Part shown: positions 31,988 to 44,466 of the stretch, one piece after another | Position numbering within the stretch: position 1 is the stretch's first letter | Layout of the letters: the number at the start of each line of letters is the position of its first letter | Assembly (NCBI RefSeq): GCF_036884655.1 | Contig: NC_088345.1 | Coordinates: 21,356,501-21,420,500 of the forward strand | Origin: Musa acuminata AAA Group | Taxonomy: Eukaryota; Streptophyta; Magnoliopsida; Zingiberales; Musaceae | Reading direction: 5' to 3' | Length of the DNA stretch: 64,000 nucleotides | Made by a program: the position numbers and the translations under genes | Notes under the pieces: generated by a model | Told to the model about the DNA's origin: nothing | Database searches by the model: none | What the model saw: the letters and a program-made list of their open reading frames with translations, nothing else

Positions 31988-34568
31988 TGTTGAATCTCGT
32001 ATTTTGATGATGAAACTACTTGATATATGTTTATGATTTAATCTGCATTTTGAGTGACGCAGGATGCTTCGATCAGGATGAGACAATTAAAGCAGGAAAA
32101 TCATATTGTGCCGAAGGAACATGTTAGAAGATTGGACGTCGGGCCAGTGGATCGGTCGACGTATCGACAGAAGGCTTCGGGCCGTGGACTCGGGCATCGG
32201 GCCAAGAAGAGCGGGTATTGTGCCAAGGATATCGGAGTTGCGGAGTCAACTGGCCGATTGGGCAATAGGCTGCACGAGAGGACGATGCGCCGAAGAATCG
32301 GACGAAGCGTCGAGGGACCAATGACATGTCGGACAACTTGGTTAATTGCTTAGGATTAATTGTCTCGATTGAAGTTTTGTTTTAAGTGTGCAGGATTAAC
32401 TACGATGAGAGTAAGACAAGCAGCAGGAGTTGCGCCGGAGTCAAGATCATGATCACGTTGGGAGTTCGAGAGTTCGACGGAAGTTCGGACGGTCGTCGGA
32501 GGTTCAGAGAGAACAGATCCGAGAAGTCCAGAAGCTTGCCAAGCGAAGCTCGTCGGAACTCGCCAAGTGGATCGTCGCAAAGTCCAGGAGTATGCCGGAT
32601 GTCCGCAGAAGGATCACCGAGGGTTATCGGTTGATCGACGGAAGTTGGCCGGAAACTCGCCGGAAGAAGCGATTGACGCATCGGAGCAAAGCTGCAAAAG
32701 TTGTCTTAGAGTTAATCGTAGTTAGCATGATGATTAAGCATGAAAATGGGAGGTGACCCCATTAGCTTAATCTTGGGGCAATTGGGCCCCTGAAAAGATT
32801 CAAAGTGGGTCGAATGGAGTGAACCATTCGGACCCTGATTGCACCAGGAGGTGCAACCGCCCCAGCCAGGAGGTGCAACCGCCTGGGCTGTGGGGTTGGG
32901 AGGTGCAACCGCCCCAGCCAGGAGGTGCAACCGCCTGGGCTGTGGGGTTGGGAGGTGCAACCGCCCCAGCCAGGAGGTGCAACCGCCAGGGCTGCAAGGC
33001 TGGGAGGTGCAACCGCCCCAGCCAAGAGGTTGCACCGCCAGAGCTCAAGTTCCGAGCTCTGCCAGGCGATGCAACCACCGAGCTCAGTCTTCGAGCTCTG
33101 GCAGAGAGGTGCATCAGCCTGAGCTCAGTCTCGAGCTCTGCCAGGTGATGCAATCACCGAGCTCAGTCTTCGAGCTCTGGCAGAGAGGTGGATCAGCCTG
33201 AGCTCAGCTTGGAGCTCTGCCAGGTGATGCAACCACCGAGCTCAGTTTCGAGCTCTGCCAGGTAATGCATTCACCAAGCTCAGTCTTCGAGCTCTGCCAG
33301 GCGGTGCCACCTCTCCAGTCGAGAGGTGCAACCGCCTGATCCCAGAATTCTGGGATTTGAACGATTTGATCGTTTTGAGCTCGAATTTTGAATTGGGTTG
33401 GGGCCTATAAATACCCCACCCATTCAGCACTGAAAAGATACAGACCTACACCGAAATCTTGATCTTTTCTGTGATTCTAAGAGCTCAAAAAGTGTTGTAA
33501 AGCCTTTAAGTCTCCTCCTTCTGTTCTTCAAGTTTTCAATTGTAAAGTGAGGAGAGAAAGGTCTGTAAAGGTTGTCTCCTAAGCCTGTCAAAAGGAGAGA
33601 AACTGTAAAAGGGCAGTTAGCCTTCGCCCATTGAAGGAAGGCACCTAGTTGACGTCGGCAACCTCGTCGGTGGAGGAAGCCAAAAGTGGAGTAGGTCAAG
33701 GCTGACCGAACCACTCTAAATCTCTGGTTTGCGTTTATTTTCGATCACTTTATCATTACTGCAAACCTCCTTCATTGCTACTGCTCTTTGCGCTTTCACG
33801 AACAAGTTCTAAGTGCTGTTCTTCCGAATCTGCATTCAGACGTAAATTCGTATTTTCATACATTACTGTTTACGTTTACGTTTGATTCTGCAGAACTGTC
33901 TTCCGTGCTTTTACGAACGAGCTTCTTTGCAGTTTACACTTACATTTTGATCCTATTGATAACTGCAAACTTTCCTCTACGATTTTACGAACGAGTTTCA
34001 GCATTTAGACGTAAAACTGCATTCAGACGTAAATCGGCTTTCCTCGCTCAATCATCAGATTTCAATTCACGTTTACGTCTTGATTTCAACTGCATACTGC
34101 CTTCTGCGAGTATACAAACAAGTTTCAAAGTTTAGACGTAAATCTGCGTCTAGACGTAAAACTGCGTTTAGACGTAAATCTGCGTTTAGACGTAAATCTG
34201 AGTTTAAGACGTAAATCTAAGTTTAGACGTAAATCTGCGTTTAGACGTAAAACTGCGTTTAGACGTAAAATTGCGTTTAGACGTAAATCTGCGTTTAGAC
34301 GTAAATCTGCGTTTAGACGTAAATCTGCGTTTAGACGTAAAACTGCGTTTAGACGTAAATCTGAGTTTAGACGTAAACTGCGCTTAGACGCAAAACTGCG
34401 CTTAGACGCAATCTGCGCTTAGACGCAAACTGCACTTAGATACAAACTGAGAATTTGCTTTTGCATCATAATAGTTTTTGAACGAACGCAGCTTTTGGTT
34501 TTTAATCGCTGTAAGATTTCCGCTGCACTAATTCACCCCCCCCCCTCTTAGTGCTCTCGATCCTAACA
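31988..34568 (+). repeat. Element I, middle LTR (2581 bp)
   Basis: Acts as 3' LTR of the first body and 5' LTR of the second. It has the same number of 52-bp U3 units as the first LTR and the same minisatellite length as the third. Confidence 0.94.
33406..33414 (+). promoter_or_regulatory. TATA box of element I middle LTR
   Basis: TATAAATAC, same context as in the first LTR. Confidence 0.8.
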
Positions 34569-34570
34569 AT

Positions 34571-34582
34571 TGGTATCAGAGC
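34571..34582 (+). promoter_or_regulatory. Element I primer-binding site, second body
   Basis: TGGTATCAGAGC, exact. Confidence 0.93.
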
Positions 34583-34618
34583 GGGGTATTTCTCATTTCG
34601 GATTTACACCCGAGAGAA

Positions 34619-35617
34619 ATGACTTTTCAAGAGGGCTGTTCGGTCTTTCGTCCACCGTTCTTTAACGGATTGGACTACACTTATTGGAAAACTCGAATGA
34701 GAGTTTTCTTAATTTCTCTAAATCTGGATTTATGGAATATCATTGAAAACGGTTTTCAACTTCCCTCCAAACCGATGAACGAATGGTCGGTTTTGGAGAA
34801 GAAGAATTTTTCTTTAAACGCAAAGGCTATGAATGCCTTATTTTGCGCATTGGACAAAAATGAGTTCAATCGGATTTCTACATGTGAAACGGCTTTCGAT
34901 ATTTGGCGCACTCTTGAAATCACGCACGAGGGAACTAGTAGAGTCAAAGACTCGAAAGTTAATATTCTACTGCTTGATTTCGAGCTTTTTCATATGAAAC
35001 CAAGCGAAACCATTGTTGACATGTACACCCGTTTTACGGATGTCGTCAATGGTTTAAAATCACTTGGTAAAAGCTTTTCGGATTTTGAACTCGTTAACAA
35101 AGTTTTGCGCTCACTTTCTAAAACTTGGGATTCAAAAGTAACTGCTATTCAAGAATCGAAAAACTTGAACCATTTTCCACTTGAAGAACTAATTGGTTCA
35201 TTGATCACATATGAAATGACGTGCAATGCACGTGAAGAACTTGAGTACCACCTTCCAAAGAACAGGAAGGATTTGGAACTCTGGACAAATGAATGCCACT
35301 TGAGCGATGACTCAAGTGATGAGGACAATGATGAACAAACCAACCTTCCAAAGAACAGGAAGGATTTGGGACATAGAACATTTGAAGACCACTCGAGCAT
35401 AAGCTCAAGTGATGGTGAACTTAAAATGAAACGAAAATTAAAAAGCAAAAAGAATGGAACTACTTGCTTTAAACGCAAGAAGAAGAACAAAAATTGGGAT
35501 GAATCGAGCTCCTCCGAAGAAGAGAAAGTCAACAAAAGCAAGGCGGCAAACTACGCCTTAACAGCCTACAATGATGAGGTAATCGAAATCCCCCTAATTT
35601 ACTTCGAAATTACATGA
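34619..35617 (+). CDS. gag: Element I gag, second copy, 332 aa, no zinc knuckle
   Basis: Same length and plan as the first copy. Differences that I see: Val to Ile (SETIVDM), Glu to Lys (LVNKVL), Asn to Tyr (ELEYHL) and Asn to Ser (ISSSDGEL). All four change the protein and I see no silent change, so no purifying selection is evident since the duplication. Confidence 0.9.
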   Translation: MTFQEGCSVFRPPFFNGLDYTYWKTRMRVFLISLNLDLWNIIENGFQLPSKPMNEWSVLEKKNFSLNAKAMNALFCALDKNEFNRISTCETAFDIWRTLEITHEGTSRVKDSKVNILLLDFELFHMKPSETIVDMYTRFTDVVNGLKSLGKSFSDFELVNKVLRSLSKTWDSKVTAIQESKNLNHFPLEELIGSLITYEMTCNAREELEYHLPKNRKDLELWTNECHLSDDSSDEDNDEQTNLPKNRKDLGHRTFEDHSSISSSDGELKMKRKLKSKKNGTTCFKRKKKNKNWDESSSSEEEKVNKSKAANYALTAYNDEVIEIPLIYFEIT

Positions 35618-38041
35618 TGCTTTTCATGATGCACTTTTCTTTTTCTTTAAATTTTGTTGAAAATTATATTTTTTAACAATGAAAATGCAAAAATATGATC
35701 ATACTTGTAATCTTGAAAATGATAATTGCATGCAAGATAGAAATCTAATGATTTTACACCTAGTGAGATTAATCTTATAGAAGCAAGAATGTATATTTTG
35801 ATGATTTTCATATTGCTTTTCAATGACGATACATGGCTTTTGTCTGGAAGGCTTGATATTTTTCATTGTCTTTGTTTATTAAATATAATGTATGGTTTTG
35901 ACATAAAAATAAAGATTTGAGCATACTATTATAAAGTCAATCATAAATTAAAACTAAAGAAGTTTTAGGCATTTATAAGAATCATTCAAAATTATGTTCA
36001 ATGAAACCTTACTTAATGTTGCAATGAAAATATTAAAGTTATACTTGATGATTTCAGATCTGACAAATGCTACACTTTAAATATGAATCATTCTTCAATC
36101 AGATTAAATGCTTCAATCATTTTCTATCTCTAAGAGTTTTCGATTTTGGTGAAATACAAGTGATAAATTCATTTATGATATCTTGTAAATCACTTGAATT
36201 ATGAATGAGTTTTTCTTTTTTAAAAGAATCACTTAAAAAGAAAATGTTTTTCCCATTTTATCGAGATTAATGATTTCATGATATTATGTGAATCTCGAAA
36301 CTGATTTTGATGAAATAGTAATAACGTTATTCATGTTATGAATCTTAAAAATGATAATATGCTTCATGTGATAATATGGATACATGAAACACTTATGATT
36401 TTCTGTGTATTCATAAAATATTTATCTCATCATCCAATAACTCTTCTTGATATTCCTTATGAGATGAAATGAAATAATGCATGAAATACAAATGAGGAGT
36501 TAATAATCATGCATAATAGGATGTAATGAATTCTAGATACCATCGTTTGAATATCTATGATCATGCTGCCAAAATGATATATCACGAATGCTTGAATATC
36601 ATGTTTGATATGCTCATGATGATGATTGATTTTTCGGTATCATGCATAAATTTTTTGAAATGTAATGTTAATGAATCTGTGCATTGAAACTATAATGATG
36701 CACAAATAAAAATGATTACTTACCTTTGTCATGATTTAGAAATTGATGTAAAGGGTTTTTCCCTTGTTGACAATGACAAAGGGGGAGATAGCTAGCTTGT
36801 ACAAGTCAAGAAGATGAAAAAACTTGATTGCTAGCTTGCCTATCTCAAGAGGCAAAAATGCTAACTTGCACATCTAGCAAAACTTGACAAATTTGCATAT
36901 ATCAAGAAGCAAGAGTTGCTTTCTTGAACATCTCAAAATTGCTAGCTTGCGGGCCTTAAAATGTACAAATTTTTTGCTAGCTTGTATATGGTAAACCTGC
37001 TATCATACTATCATGATGATGAGTATGTCTTATCTTTATGATTGAATCACTTGACTGGCATAATAATTTTACACAATTAAATGTTGAAAATTATGTGCTT
37101 GAATACAAAACTTCCATGATAACAAGCATGCTTTACCTTCATGATTGTAATTGAATATCTATAGCAAAACCTTGTTCGAATGGAAGAAAGACTCAAATTT
37201 CATTGAGTCTAACATATCAAGTTCACTCTCTTCCAAACTTAACAAGCATATGCCATATCAAGTTTAGTTCATATCATTGATTTTTGACATATGTAATTGA
37301 CTAGCAAATACATCTCTCATACACACATCATGTGAAAAATATTTTTTTTGAGAAATGGATTTGATGAATATGGATGAAAGTGTTTTTACTTGCAAGGATT
37401 TATTTCACATACATAACAACAAGCACTTATGCTTAAAATTTGCTTATATCGTTCTCCGTTTTGTTGATGACAAAGGGGGAGAAATATATGAATTGATGAT
37501 GTTAGGCTTGCATCATCAAGAGATATATGAATTGATGCTATGATTGCCAAACTTGTATTATGCCATGTTTTCATCATGCGTTAAGATATCAAGAACTTGT
37601 ATCGTAATTTTACGCGTTGATATCCTACCATGTGATGAAATGCTATAATTGATAAACACTTGAAATGTTTGCATTATGATATCAAAAGCCTACATCGCAA
37701 TTTTTCATGTTGGTATTTGATATTAGCAAACTTGCATGATGATAAAACTTGATATTATGATTTTCATGCAATGAGTTGAACCAATATCACACACACTTGA
37801 TTGTAGTACTTCTCCTTTTTGTTGATGACAAAGGGGGAGAAGTATGTTGATGACATGACATGTGATGCATAAGTTTATGCATAAGTTCATGTTGACGTGT
37901 TGCAAGTATTCATGATGAATATTGCAATGACTTGAATTCAGTTTGAATTCAAGGTTCTATCAATATGGCATATTGATAGGGGGAGTTTGTTTAAACTCCG
38001 GGAGTTAAGTTTAACTCCGTCATCAAGTGGTTGTCATCATC
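35618..38041 (+). other. AT-rich body of element I, second copy
   Basis: Same as the first copy, shifted by 6068 bases. Polypurine-type motifs at about 36766-36788, 37463-37483 and 37821-37841. No gene supported. Confidence 0.8.
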
Positions 38042-38054
38042 AAAAAGGGGGAGA
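38042..38054 (+). other. Element I polypurine tract, second copy
   Basis: AAAAAGGGGGAGA before the third LTR. Confidence 0.88.
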
Positions 38055-38055
38055 T

Positions 38056-40688
38056 TGTTGAATCTCGTATTTTGATGATGAAACTACTTGATATATGTTT
38101 ATGATTTAATCTGCGTTTTGAGTGACGCAGGATGCTTCGATCAGGATGAGACAATTAAAGCAGGAAAATCATATTGTGCCGAAGGAACATGTCAGAAGAT
38201 TGGACGTCGGGCCAGTGGATCGGTCGACGTATCGACAGAAGGCTTCGGGCCGTGGACTCGGGCATCGGGCCAAGAAGAGCGGGTATTGTGCCAAGGATAT
38301 CGGAGTTGCGGAGTCAACTGGCCGATTGGGCAATAGGCTGCACGAGAGGACGATGCGCCGAAGAATCGGACGAAGCGTCGAGGGACCAATGACATGTCGG
38401 ACAACTTGGTTAATTGCTTAGGATTAATTGTCTCGATTGAAGTTTTGTTTTAAGTGTGCAGGATTAACTACGATGAGAGTAAGACAAGCAGCAGGAGTTG
38501 CGCCGGAGTCAAGATCATGATCACGTTGGGAGTTCGAGAGTTCGACGGAAGTTCGGACGGTCGTCGGAGGTTCAGAGAGAACAGATCCGAGAAGTCCAGA
38601 AGCTTGCCAAGCGAAGCTCGTCGGAACTCGCCAAGTGGATCGTCGCAAAGTCCAGGAGTATGCCGGATGTCCGCAGAAGGATCACCGAGGGTTATCGGTT
38701 GATCGACGGAAGTTGGCCGGAAACTCGCCGGAAGAAGCGATTGACGCATCGGAGCAAAGCTGCAAAAGTTGTCTTAGAGTTAATCGTAGTTAGCATGATG
38801 ATTAAGCATGAAAATGGGAGGTGACCCCATTAGCTTAATCTTGGGGCAATTGGGCCCCTGAAAAGATTCAAAGTGGGTCGAATGGAGTGAACCATTCGGA
38901 CCCTGATTGCACCAGGAGGTGCAACCGCCCCAGCCAGGAGGTGCAACCGCCTGGGCTGTGGGGTTGGGAGGTGCAACCGCCCCAGCCAGGAGGTGCAACC
39001 GCCTGGGCTGTGGGGTTGGGAGGTGTAACCGCCCCAGCCAGGAGGTGCAACCGCCTGGGCTGTGGGGTTGGGAGGTGCAACCGCCCCAGCCAGGAGGTGC
39101 AACCGCCAGGGCTGCAAGGCTGGGAGGTGCAACCGCCCCAGCCAAGAGGTTGCACCGCCAGAGCTCAAGTTCCGAGCTCTGCCAGGCGATGCAACCACCG
39201 ATCTCAGTCTTCGAGCTCTGGCAGAGAGGTGCATCAGCCTGAGCTCAGTCTCGAGCTCTGCCAGGTGATGCAATCACCGAGCTCAGTCTTCGAGCTCTAG
39301 CAGAGAGGTGGATCAGCCTGAGCTCGGCTTGGAGCTCTGCCAGGTGATGCAACCACCGAGCTCAGTTTCGAGCTCTGCCAGGTAATGCATTCACCAAGCT
39401 CAGTCTTCGAGCTCTGCCAGGCGGTGCCACCTCTCCAGTCGAGAGGTGCAACCGCCTGATCCCAGAATTCTGGGATTTGAACGATTTGATCGTTTTGAGC
39501 TCGAATTTTGAATTGGGTTGGGGCCTATAAATACCCCACCCATTCAGCACTGAAAAGATACAGACCTACACCGAAATCTTGATCTTTTCTGTGATTCTAA
39601 GAGCTCAAAAAGTGTTGTAAAGCCTTTAAGTCTCCTCCTTCTGTTCTTCAAGTTTTCAATTGTAAAGTGAGGAGAGAAAGGTCTGTAAAGGTTGTCTCCT
39701 AAGCCTGTCAAAAGGAGAGAAACTGTAAAAGGGCAGTTAGCCTTCGCCCATTGAAGGAAGGCACCTGGTTGACGTCGGCAACCTCATCGGTGGAGGAAGC
39801 CAAAAGTGGAGTAGGTCAAGGCTGACCGAACCACTCTAAATCTCTGGTTTGCGTTTATTTTCGAGCACTTTATCATTACTGCAAACCTCCTTCATTGCTA
39901 CTGCTCTTTGCGCTTTCACGAACAAGTTCTAAGTGCTGTTCTTCCGAATCTGCATTCAGACGTAAATTCGTATTTTCATACATTACTGTTTACGTTTACG
40001 TTTGATTCTGCAGAACTGTCTTCCGTGCTTTTACGAACGAGCTTCTTTGCAGTTTACACTTACATTTTGATCCTATTGATAACTGCAAACTTTCCTCTAC
40101 GATTTTACGAACGAGTTTCAGCATTTAGACGTAAAACTGCATTCAGACGTAAATCGGCTTTCCTCGCTCAATCATCAGATTTCAGTTCACGTTTACGTCT
40201 TGATTTCAACTGCATACTGCCTTCTGCGAGTATACAAACAAGTTTCAAAGTTTAGACGTAAATCTGCATCTAGACGTAAAACTACGTTTAGACGTAAATC
40301 TGCGTTTAGACGTAAATCTGAGTTTAAGACGTAAATCTGAGTTTAGACGTAAATCTGCGTTTAGACGTAAAACTGCGTTTAGACGTAAAACTGCGTTTAG
40401 ACGTAAATCTGCGTTTAGACGTAAATCTGCGTTTAGACGTAAATCTGCGTTTAGACGTAAAACTGCGTTTAGACGTAAATCTGAGTTTAGACGTAAACTG
40501 CGCTTAGACGCAAAACTGCGCTTAGACGCAATCTGCGCTTAGACGCAAACTGCACTTAGATACAAACTGAGAATTTGCTTTTGCATCATAATAGTTTTTG
40601 AACGAACGCAGCTTTTGGTTTTTAATCGCTGTAAGATTTCCGCTGCACTAATTCACCCCCCCCCCTCTTAGTGCTCTCGATCCTAACA
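38056..40688 (+). repeat. Element I, third LTR (2633 bp)
   Basis: Exactly 52 bp longer than the middle LTR, equal to one extra U3 unit (three instead of two CTGGGCTGTGGGGTT units). Its end joins TTATT and the rest of the H LTR. Confidence 0.94.
39526..39534 (+). promoter_or_regulatory. TATA box of element I third LTR
   Basis: TATAAATAC, same context. It could drive readout into the H LTR on the plus strand. Confidence 0.78.
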
Positions 40689-41623
40689 TTATTATCTCTG
40701 TAATAATTCACTCGACTCATCGACTACAGACGTACTAGGCCACTACACCGTAGTCCCCAGACGATACAGGGGAATCCAATCCATTGGACCTGTCTGTCCT
40801 CAGTTACCATGTACCTATAGTCCCTCATCCATCTAATATCCCAGAGACCGTATATCGAGCATGGTGCTGTCATACCCATACGGTTTCTACTCAAGTCTCG
40901 CTCTAATCGGATTCTCCCGGAGAACTCTTTCTCTCTCAACCCGAATGACCCTGGCCAGGGATTTGTCTGAGCAAGAACACATTGGATATTCCTCTCATGA
41001 TGCCGAGAGTGGATGATCCTCTGTCGACACTCAATAGCCCTCGTAAGGTCGACTACCACTCCCAATGACCAGCTGTACTAGATCTGGGACAGCCAAACCT
41101 ATAAGTCTGGTATCAAAGAGTGGAGCACTCATACAGGACATCCTTGGTGTCTCAAGTCTAAGGACCAAATACACCACTAGGAGTACGGAATCGCTGTTTG
41201 ACAATAAGGCATCATCAACCATCCAGCATTCCGTAAGCGGATCAATCAGTGAACTCATTCTCCAATGAGCACTTTTAGTGTATCCCTAGTGTCCCTACAC
41301 GAGCAGCTATGAGACCAGCTGCATCCATCATATGGACGGGTATACAGCACACCAATCTATCCGGTTATCACGATGTCCCTCTCGAGTAACCTATGACCGG
41401 GATTATTTAGGATATGTGTTTAAAGGTGAATCGATCTCATTATCGTGATCTCATCACTATCCGATTCCCATTGCACAAATCTAAGGACATCACAATATAT
41501 ATATGCATTTATGCAATAGTTATAAAGTGATATACGCCAAAATATAATAAGCAAAAAGATTCTGTATCAAGTCACACGTGCCATCACTCACGTGATTGGC
41601 TTGCTGGGCACCTATGACTAGCA
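40689..41623 (-). repeat. Element H 5' LTR, outer part
   Basis: Continues the H LTR after element I (including the second TTATT) and ends GACTAGCA before AGCTC. Matches 18798-19736 of the 3' LTR. Confidence 0.93.
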
Positions 41624-41628
41624 AGCTC

Positions 41629-44452
41629 CTCTGCTGGATAGATAAGAGAATTGGGGTACTCGGTTTCGCTCATTCTCTTAAGAGTTGAGAAGGCAAAGGT
41701 TACTTGACTTCTCCCGCCTCCTCGAGGTTGTACTCCATGCATCGAGCTGGTTACTGGCCTTCGCCTGCTCTTTACTCCCACTTCTGAAGCACTTGAAGTG
41801 TTTGCACTCCTTGCGTTGAGTTAGTTACTGTGATTCACCTTCTCAATGCCATCAAACTTCTGGAATGCAGGAAGTTTTTACCCCAACTTGGAGTAATTCT
41901 CTCATAGGTTTGGTCGCCTTTGGGATTGTACCGTCTTCTCCATCAACCTTGTCACCTACTCCACTGAGTAGCAAAGGTACAGCACCACGTATTGCTTGCT
42001 TCGTTCCTTGGTTATGCACTCTTGCATGACCCGAAGTCCTTCACTTTCGGTAGATATGCCTCTGTGGCACTCCTTCGAGTCCACCTCCATTCTAACTGAT
42101 ACTTGATTTTGGGTAGCTAAGTCCCTCTGGACTCATCGTTGCTTCCTCGCCCCTTTCGACCCCCTGCTTCAACACCTTTGTGTTCTCCAAGCAGTCCGTT
42201 TGGTCGATGGAAAGACATACTGCAACTCTCATGCATGGCCTCTGCCATCACGTTGTAGGGTTTGCACCGATTCTGTTCTCCTTAGCTTCTTTGGTAGTAA
42301 CGTTTGCTTACTCGACCTTGTCCTCTGACTTGCCGAGCTCCCTTAAGCGAATATGAGCTCTGGAGCAGTCCAACTCTCCAGCTACTTCGATCATACCTCT
42401 GCATGATCAAGTCCCTCCCATGAGGCTCACTGGTACTTGCATTCGAACTTTTCCCTTAGTGGAACACAACCCCCATATGCTGATGACCAAGGTTTTCATC
42501 CGATGCAAAATTCGATGCATGCCCGGAAGACCCGCCTCTACGGTACCATGGTCTTCACTCCTTGAATCCATAGCCCTTCTTGCCGTCATGTTGTTCACCG
42601 AAGTGGAGCTTCCAGTAGCTCCCGATCATGCCTCCATATGATCTAATCGCTCACGGGACTAGATCATGTGTATCGCATTTGCCACGAACTGTTCCACCAT
42701 GATCCGCTGCACCATATCGCCTCCTGGTGACATCTCTATTGCATTCTGATCCTTGTGGGTTGAACTCGAATTGTGAACCCTCCATGTGTGGCATCTGCCA
42801 ATACATCGTAGGGTCTCTTCCACTTTCGATTTTGTTCGCTCCTTTGGCAATCGACCTTCATCCACCCACTCTTGGATCACACCTAGATGAAGCACCGCTC
42901 CAGGACAGTCTGTCGCCTAGTAACTCCCGAAGTCCACCGACTTCACTGTAATTTGTGTACCATTGTCTGGATTCTGGGCCTCTGCCCCTACCAGTACAAT
43001 CTCCGCTGTGCACCGCTTCCTTCATGACAACTTGAATGGCAACACTATGGCATATTCTTCAAGAGTACCCACCTCTCGGTCCTCATGCCCCGTGCTAAGG
43101 CCTTATGAACCCAATTTCGCCTTCGTAAATTGACTCGCCTTAGTTCCTCCATCAAATGCTTCTCCAAGATAAGGTGCATGTGCCCAGAAGCTTCTTTCGT
43201 CTTTGGCACCATGCAAGATGAGTCCACTCCGTTGGAATGAAGGACCCATGGAACAACATGATCATACTCTTGCCTCTACAAGAGTTTATGTCCTTGACCT
43301 CTGTCTAAGGAAAGCACTGTGCCTCTGCTCCATATTCCAACTTCTATGCTGGCTCCCTTTATGTGGCTTGGGTACTTCGCCAAGTTACACCCAAGTTGCT
43401 CCGCTCCTCGTATTTCCATTGAGTCGATGGTGGCTCTCGCACCCACCATTCCACGGGTCAGCCCTCCCTTGAGTCTGATCTCCATATCGACTCCAAGTGT
43501 GCCTTCATTTAACTTGCTTTGGGTCGCTCCCCCACTTGATCTCGCAATGCATCCACCAATGCATTCTCTCAAGCGAGATCATGCAATGACTCCTTGCCGC
43601 TTGCTCAGTCCATTGAGCTTCATGGAGTCATTGTTTGTTGAGGTACTCCTCCTCAACATGTGAGGTCTGTCCCACATGATTCTCCCTCTGGAGAGTCGAG
43701 ACTTATCCCTCCTGGATAACTGTCCCATTGGAGCAACATCTCTCTTCGTTTCGGAGACCACCATCCCCTTGGACTACTTCGATCTGCTGAACAAACTGTG
43801 CATTGTTCTGCCTCCTGCAAACGCACTTGCTAGATTACGACTCTACGTTAATATGGCCCCCGCTGCACCACTCAAGGCCTAGCAACATGCTGAACTCGTT
43901 GCACACTTCAGCCTCCTACGGACATATCCTTCACATGCCGAAGAGAAAGTTTCAATGCTCCATGGTAACGAGTTTCAGTCGCCTTGGGATGGCCGCGAAC
44001 ATTCCATCGCCCGCATACAAGCCCATGCATGAGTACCGAATTCTTTGAGTTAGCAATTCCCCTCATCTCTATGAGCTTTGCACAACTCTTTCGATTGCTG
44101 AGCAACTCATTCCACCTTGCATGGTCTCATTCTTTACCAAGCGCCTCGGTTGCCTTGAGCAACATCAAGTATGGTTGTCAACGTTGAGCCGTAGCTCAAA
44201 CTCAGCCATCCCAACCTTTGTGCCCTCCGCATTCTTCCAAGCTTGCCTGTTCTCGTGGTGCCTCTTGCGCGAAGGGTTGGCCATTCCTCTGAATGCCAAT
44301 GTCAGATGCCCACTCCTCTGAGCGACTCCTTTTCCCTACATCTCCTTGCCCGTTTTCCCCCAAATGGTCACGCGTGTGCTAACTGCCCTCAACGCAGCCC
44401 CCGCTAGGTCCCCCACGTTTGCATGCTAAGTGTTTCTATGAGTGCTTGTCCC
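41629..44452 (-). other. Element D body, 5' part
   Basis: 2.8 kb without gag, pol or any frame over about 115 codons. The base composition is balanced, and words such as CTCGAG, TTCGCC and CATGATC recur. The short frames on both strands share no coherent domain, so it appears non-coding. Confidence 0.7.
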
Positions 44453-44464
44453 GCTCTGATACCA
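44453..44464 (-). promoter_or_regulatory. Element D primer-binding site
   Basis: Minus strand TGGTATCAGAGC followed by GGG, two bases after the 5' LTR. Confidence 0.88.
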
Positions 44465-44466
44465 TC

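Larger units (their letters stand above)
25955..40688 (+). mobile_element. Element I: gag-only Sirevirus derivative in tandem, three LTRs and two bodies
   Basis: 14,734 bp: LTR 2546, body 3487, LTR 2581, body 3487, LTR 2633. The two bodies have exactly the same length and differ at few bases. Only the outermost ends carry the duplication TTATT; the middle LTR is flanked by the polypurine tract of the first body and the primer-binding site of the second. Each body has an intact gag without zinc knuckle, no pol, and an AT-rich 3' part. Likely origin is unequal recombination between LTRs of one inserted element. Confidence 0.94.
18243..41623 (-). mobile_element. Element H: Ty1/copia retrotransposon with near-complete gag-pol, split by element I
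   Basis: About 8.6 kb of its own sequence in a 23.4-kb span. On the minus strand: 5' LTR (41623 to 40689 and 25954 to 25394), primer-binding site, long leader, gag-pol, polypurine tract, 3' LTR (19736 to 18243). The LTR starts TGCTAGTCATAGG and ends TTCCCAACA. It is not a Sirevirus: gag and LTR differ. The lineage within copia is left open. The LTRs are very similar, so the insertion is recent, but pol has a break before RNase H. Confidence 0.93.

Noticed and set aside
42407..44321. Many 60-114 codon frames on both strands of the D body
   Set aside because: They overlap each other, share no recognisable motif and have no upstream gene signals; best explained as chance frames in balanced base composition.
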